Notes under the pieces: generated by a model | The model's input: the letters and a program-made list of their open reading frames with translations, nothing else | Told to the model about the DNA's origin: nothing | Databases searched by the model: none | NCBI GenBank assembly: GCA_963768025.1 | Contig: CAVYGM010000011.1 | Span: 372,001-436,000 of the forward strand | DNA from: CAVYGM01 sp963768025 | Lineage (GTDB): Bacteria; Bacteroidota; Bacteroidia; Cytophagales; Spirosomataceae | Length of the DNA stretch: 64,000 bases | Reading direction: 5' to 3' | Part shown: piece by piece, positions 62,831 to 64,000 of the stretch | Position numbering within the stretch: the first letter of the stretch is position 1 | Layout: every line of letters starts with the position of its first letter | Made by a program: the position numbers and the translations under genes

Positions 62831-64000
62831 ATGGCTATGACCAATACAGAATCTTTGCAGGGACTTCTGCACGAACTCCACCAACGCCACGGCGAAGTAC
62901 AGCTGGGCGGGGGCTTCAAAAAAATTGAAAGTCAGCACAAGAAAGGCAAACTCACGGCCCGCGAACGGATTCATTATCTGATGGACGACGGCGCGTACTT
63001 TCTCGAAGTAGGTGCTTTTGCCGGGGACGGCATGTACGAGGGAGAAGGAGGCTGCCCGGCGGGCGGGGTGGTGGTGGGGCTTAGCTATGTAGCGGGGAGG
63101 CCGTGCGTGGTGGTGGCCAATGATGCCACCGTAAAAGCCGGAGCGTGGTTTCCGATTACAGCCAAAAAGAACTTACGGGCACAAGAGATCGCCATGGAAA
63201 ATCGGCTGCCAATTATATACCTGGTAGACAGCGCGGGGGTATTCCTACCCATGCAGGCCGAAGTATTTGCTGATAAAGAGCATTTTGGACGGGTTTTTCG
63301 CAACAATGCGCAGATGTCGTCTATGGGTATTCCGCAGATAGCGGCCATTATGGGCAGTTGCGTAGCCGGTGGGGCTTACCTGCCCATCATGTCCGATGAG
63401 GCTTTGATCGTGGAGGGTACAGGATCGGTGTTTCTCGCCGGGCCCTACCTGGTAAAATCTTCGGTAGGCGAAGAGGTAGACGCCGAAACCCTGGGCGGAG
63501 CTACCATGCACTGCGAGATTTCGGGCGTGACCGATAACAAGTACCCCGATGATAAAAGTTGTCTGGACGCCATCAGAAGTTTAATGGACAAACTAGGAGC
63601 TCCCGAAAACGCCGGATTCAGCCGGGTGGAGCCTGTACTGCCCAAACGTGTGCCGGACGAGCTGTTCGAAATTTTGCCCGCCGACCGCTTCAAACCCTAC
63701 GATATGGCGCAGCTTCTGGAATGTATAGTAGACAACTCGGAACTGGAAGAATACAAACCCGATTACGGCAAAACGCTCCTCTGTGCCTACGCCAGGGTAG
63801 ATGGCTGGGCCGTAGGCATCGTGGCCAATCAGCGGAAAATGGTCAAGTCCGGCAAGGGTGAAATGCAGATGGGCGGGGTGATCTACGGCGAAGCAGCGGA
63901 TAAGGCCGCCCGCTTTATCATGAATTGCAATCAGAAGAAAATACCCCTGCTGTTCTTTCACGACGTGACGGGCTTCATGGTCGGCAGTCGCGCCGAGCAG
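62831..64000 (+). CDS. Acyl-CoA carboxylase carboxyltransferase (beta) subunit, cut by the window end
   Basis: The frame runs open from ATG 62831 (or 62837) to the window edge, about 390 residues so far. It is a biotin-dependent acyl-CoA carboxyltransferase of the methylcrotonyl/propionyl-CoA type. Motifs are GKLTARERIHYLMD, YLVDSAGVFLPMQAEVF, AAIMGSCVAGGAYLPIMSDE and a late LLFFHDVTGFMVGSRAEQ. Sequence around DSAGVFLPMQ resembles MCC beta more than AccD. The true 3' end lies beyond the window. Confidence 0.93.
   Translation, partial: MAMTNTESLQGLLHELHQRHGEVQLGGGFKKIESQHKKGKLTARERIHYLMDDGAYFLEVGAFAGDGMYEGEGGCPAGGVVVGLSYVAGRPCVVVANDATVKAGAWFPITAKKNLRAQEIAMENRLPIIYLVDSAGVFLPMQAEVFADKEHFGRVFRNNAQMSSMGIPQIAAIMGSCVAGGAYLPIMSDEALIVEGTGSVFLAGPYLVKSSVGEEVDAETLGGATMHCEISGVTDNKYPDDKSCLDAIRSLMDKLGAPENAGFSRVEPVLPKRVPDELFEILPADRFKPYDMAQLLECIVDNSELEEYKPDYGKTLLCAYARVDGWAVGIVANQRKMVKSGKGEMQMGGVIYGEAADKAARFIMNCNQKKIPLLFFHDVTGFMVGSRAEQ

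Noticed and set aside
62831..64000. Second accD
   Set aside because: The motifs match biotin-dependent acyl-CoA carboxylases such as methylcrotonyl- or propionyl-CoA carboxylase, which carry a different N terminus with no zinc ribbon.

Overview
The window is a chromosomal segment of a Bacteroidota bacterium, most likely order Cytophagales (Spirosoma/Dyadobacter-like). The evidence is an alternative complex III operon followed by caa3-type oxidase genes, a DUF5606 protein, a fused E1 alpha/beta 2-oxoacid dehydrogenase, DUF3467 next to rpoC, the near absence of Shine-Dalgarno sites, and several TAnnTTTG boxes (the Bacteroidota -7 promoter element). Most of the window is housekeeping sequence. 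I saw no prophage, transposase, CRISPR array or rRNA operon.

Layout. 0-6 kb: accD, a radical SAM enzyme, a small secreted NTF2-like protein, smpB, an HNH nuclease, rpsA and tRNA-Cys. 6-22.8 kb: a respiratory block, actABCDEF (quinol oxidation), coxB/coxA, heme A synthesis (ctaA, ctaB), two subunit III genes, subunit IV, a SCO copper chaperone, a DUF420 protein and a small membrane protein. These encode a quinol to cytochrome c to oxygen chain, its cofactor synthesis and its assembly. 22.8-26.3 kb: murI and an ECF sigma / membrane protein / envelope protein trio. 26.4-40.8 kb: translation-transcription block, tRNA-Tyr, tRNA-Gly, tRNA-Thr (with two broken copies), tuf, tRNA-Trp, secE, nusG, rplK, rplA, rplJ, rplL, rpoB, rpoC and a DUF3467 gene. 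40.9-49.1 kb: an M1-like peptidase, a retropepsin-PDZ protein, a KAS III-like enzyme, a glycosyltransferase, deoC, DUF5606, engB and a thioredoxin-like protein. 49.2-53.7 kb: a minus-strand run of a TPR histidine kinase and three genes resembling pglC, pglD and pglE. 53.8-64 kb: the E1 fusion, a DUF1573 protein, a MNT/HEPN toxin-antitoxin pair, an LptD-like protein, a cell-wall amidase, an MCE protein and an acyl-CoA carboxylase subunit cut by the window end.

Three things stand out. (1) The MNT/HEPN pair lies between two identical 103-bp direct repeats, one being the 3' end of the lptD-like gene, which looks like an insertion that regenerated the gene end. (2) A tRNA-Thr gene is flanked by two broken copies, each with a related 15-16 nt insert at the same point in the T arm. 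(3) Four oxidase and assembly genes between 17.7 and 21.3 kb contain nine single-base frameshifts while their implied proteins stay intact. This is more likely a local sequence-quality problem than decay.
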